16,831 bases of DNA from assembly GCA_025266875.1 (NCBI GenBank), contig JALLLT010000141.1, positions 1 to 16,831 of the forward strand, written 5' to 3'. Under the pieces are notes generated by a model. That model ran no database searches. It was not told the origin of the DNA and saw only the letters and a program-made list of their open reading frames with translations. The DNA is from Fennellomyces sp. T-0311. Lineage: Eukaryota; Mucoromycota; Mucoromycetes; Mucorales; Lichtheimiaceae. Positions within the stretch are counted from its first letter, which is position 1, and the number at the start of each line of letters is the position of its first letter. The position numbers and the translations under genes are program-made. Shown one piece after another: positions 15,810 through 16,831 of this stretch.

Positions 15810-16163
15810 TGTAACAGTGCAGACCACAGGATACTTACAATCGTGTGTGTTGTTGTGAGTCAGACAATGTTATGATAATGACTCGAAGGTGGAACCGGTT
15901 ATATGAGAGTATAAACGATAAGGATTCCTGTATCCAGGAATCCTGCTTTATATATACGTCAGATATTAGGGGGTAATAGCTAAGGCGTCTATGATCTACA
16001 ATCTACGAATTCCATCTAAGCTATACGTAATTCTAATATCCTTATCCAACCATGCGCCATATGAGTTGTCGCATGCTACGTCTATCAATATGGTATATGG
16101 ATACTGCATGGCGATCAACCAGGTTGCAGGTTGGATAACGTCTGTAATGGACACACCATTACA
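15810..16163 (-). repeat. Putative 5' LTR of a second, related Gypsy element
   Basis: On the minus strand this 354-bp segment begins TGTAATGG, pairs with CCATTACA five bases further in, and ends TGTTACA, directly followed by spacer and primer-binding site. TATATATAAAG (15946-15956) is a good TATA box, and a 10-bp perfect stem with 4-nt loop (15921-15944) lies just downstream. Terminal hairpin and primer site resemble those of the first element, so the two families are probably related though the LTR bodies differ. The outer end is inferred from that similarity; an alternative end near 16202 also begins TGTTAT. Confidence 0.6.
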
Positions 16164-16237
16164 CAACCCTGGACACAGTTGCTTGAGATCAATTTTATAA
16201 CAAGTTATTCATGGACTTACAATGCATATACTAGAAG

Positions 16238-16516
16238 CTAGTTAAATCTGAGCATGCCATATGATATATCATTATACAAACCTTCCATCCTGGTTGACTC
16301 GCATGCTTTTACCTTTTGGACAATAGACTTACTTGAGCCACAGCTGGCGGATGATGGCTGTACTGAGCCAGTGATCTGTGCATCGTCCCAATGTGTCATA
16401 TCCTACACCTTCCCACAGAGAATGCCTTCTTGTTTCAGTCTCAGACACATCCATTCTATTTGTTCTTTCGACAGCACCAACCGTACGTCATCCATTGGTC
16501 CAGTTTCTGCTAACAT
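16238..16516 (-). pseudogene. Uncertain minus-strand coding remnant with one TAG
   Basis: From ATG 16516 the minus strand reads a helical, protein-like segment of 37 codons (MLAETGPMDDVRLVLSKEQ, IEWMCLRLKQEGILCGK) to TAG at 16403-16405. The same frame then continues for 54 codons (DMTHWDDAQITGSVQPSSAS and onward) to TAG at 16238-16240. A CAG acceptor-like site lies directly before the ATG, so it could be an internal exon. No family recognised. A plus-strand ORF (16254-16535) covers the same DNA; composition favours the minus strand only slightly. Confidence 0.28.
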
Positions 16517-16673
16517 CTGTTCAAAACTACTTTGATCTAGATTAGGACATCAAAGGACTCATCGAGTTTATCCGAAATATGGATAAGTTACTTAACAGGA
16601 CGCTCGTCCTATATCGCCGCCTAAACATGGATTCAGAATATCACCAAGAAGCGTTCATCCCGACCGCTTCAAC

Positions 16674-16831
16674 AATATAAATATCTGAGTAGTTTGTCAT
16701 CAATAAAAACATCTTTAATTCGGTCTCGCACTTTCATGTCTGATCTTATTTGAGAATATCACACAATGGCACCTTGTATACCTCTCGACTACGGGCTCAA
16801 AAGTCTTGTAATAGTTGGCGATGGCATCGTC
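16674..16831 (+). CDS. Possible gene start running off the window
   Basis: A TATA-like AATATAAATA lies at about 16674-16683, and ATG 16766 opens a frame of 22 codons (MAPCIPLDYGLKSLVIVGDG) that is still open at the edge. The opposite strand is also partly open here, so the call is weak. A short upstream ATG at 16737 stops after five codons. Confidence 0.25.

Noticed and set aside
8810..16405. Reassigned TAG codon suggested by in-frame TAGs at 8810 and 16403
   Set aside because: The Myb/SANT-like gene ends properly at TAG 7321 and both TAG-containing frames lie in decaying or uncertain sequence, so simple nonsense mutation is enough.

Overview
The window reads as a repeat-dense stretch of a fungal genome, most likely an early-diverging (Mucoromycota-type) fungus. 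This rests on a chromodomain Ty3/Gypsy retrotransposon, a Harbinger transposase paired with a Myb/SANT-like partner gene, DIRS-type and Crypton-type tyrosine recombinase remnants, a yeast-like TACTAAC branch point, TATA boxes 45-90 bp upstream of start codons, and AT-rich intergenic DNA. The assignment is inferred. I see no confident host housekeeping gene, rRNA, tRNA or CRISPR array.

Layout. 1-1086: 3' end of a DIRS-like tyrosine recombinase pseudogene, followed directly by a near-perfect 69-bp inverted repeat. 1087-2280: AT-rich DNA with CAAGTACTTG-centred palindromes. 2281-2792: left end of a Harbinger-like DNA transposon with a short transposase N-terminal remnant. 2990-4378 (minus): a Crypton-like recombinase gene with TATA box, first exon and intron signals; the presumed intron carries a 98-bp TTAA-flanked palindromic MITE. 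4379-5860: non-coding, with a GC-rich palindrome island, a 12-bp minisatellite, a long hairpin and four TGACTCA sites. 5894-8082: the left part of a second, different Harbinger element, with a frameshifted Myb/SANT-like protein gene and then a transposase gene cut off after about 161 codons. 8083-15156 (minus): a nearly complete chromovirus with identical 173-bp LTRs, primer-binding site, polypurine tract, gag, a canonical -1 slippery heptamer and a long pol ending in a chromodomain. 15157-16163 (minus): 5' LTR, primer-binding site and gag start of another Gypsy element. 16164-16831: an uncertain minus-strand coding remnant and a possible plus-strand gene start at the window edge.

The chromovirus is the most interesting part. 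Between the end of pol and the 3' LTR it carries about 1.3 kb with two antisense ORFs. The first encodes a cysteine pattern like a Zn(II)2Cys6 cluster; the second encodes a Ser/Pro-rich, probably disordered protein whose gene overlaps the 3' end of pol tail to tail. The element's LTRs are identical, yet it has no target-site duplication and its two flanks come from unrelated transposons. Its gag has two frame changes, its pol extension has one stop, and the integrase has lost exactly four residues from the DDE core. This suggests a recombinant element (or an assembly join), possibly mobilised in trans.
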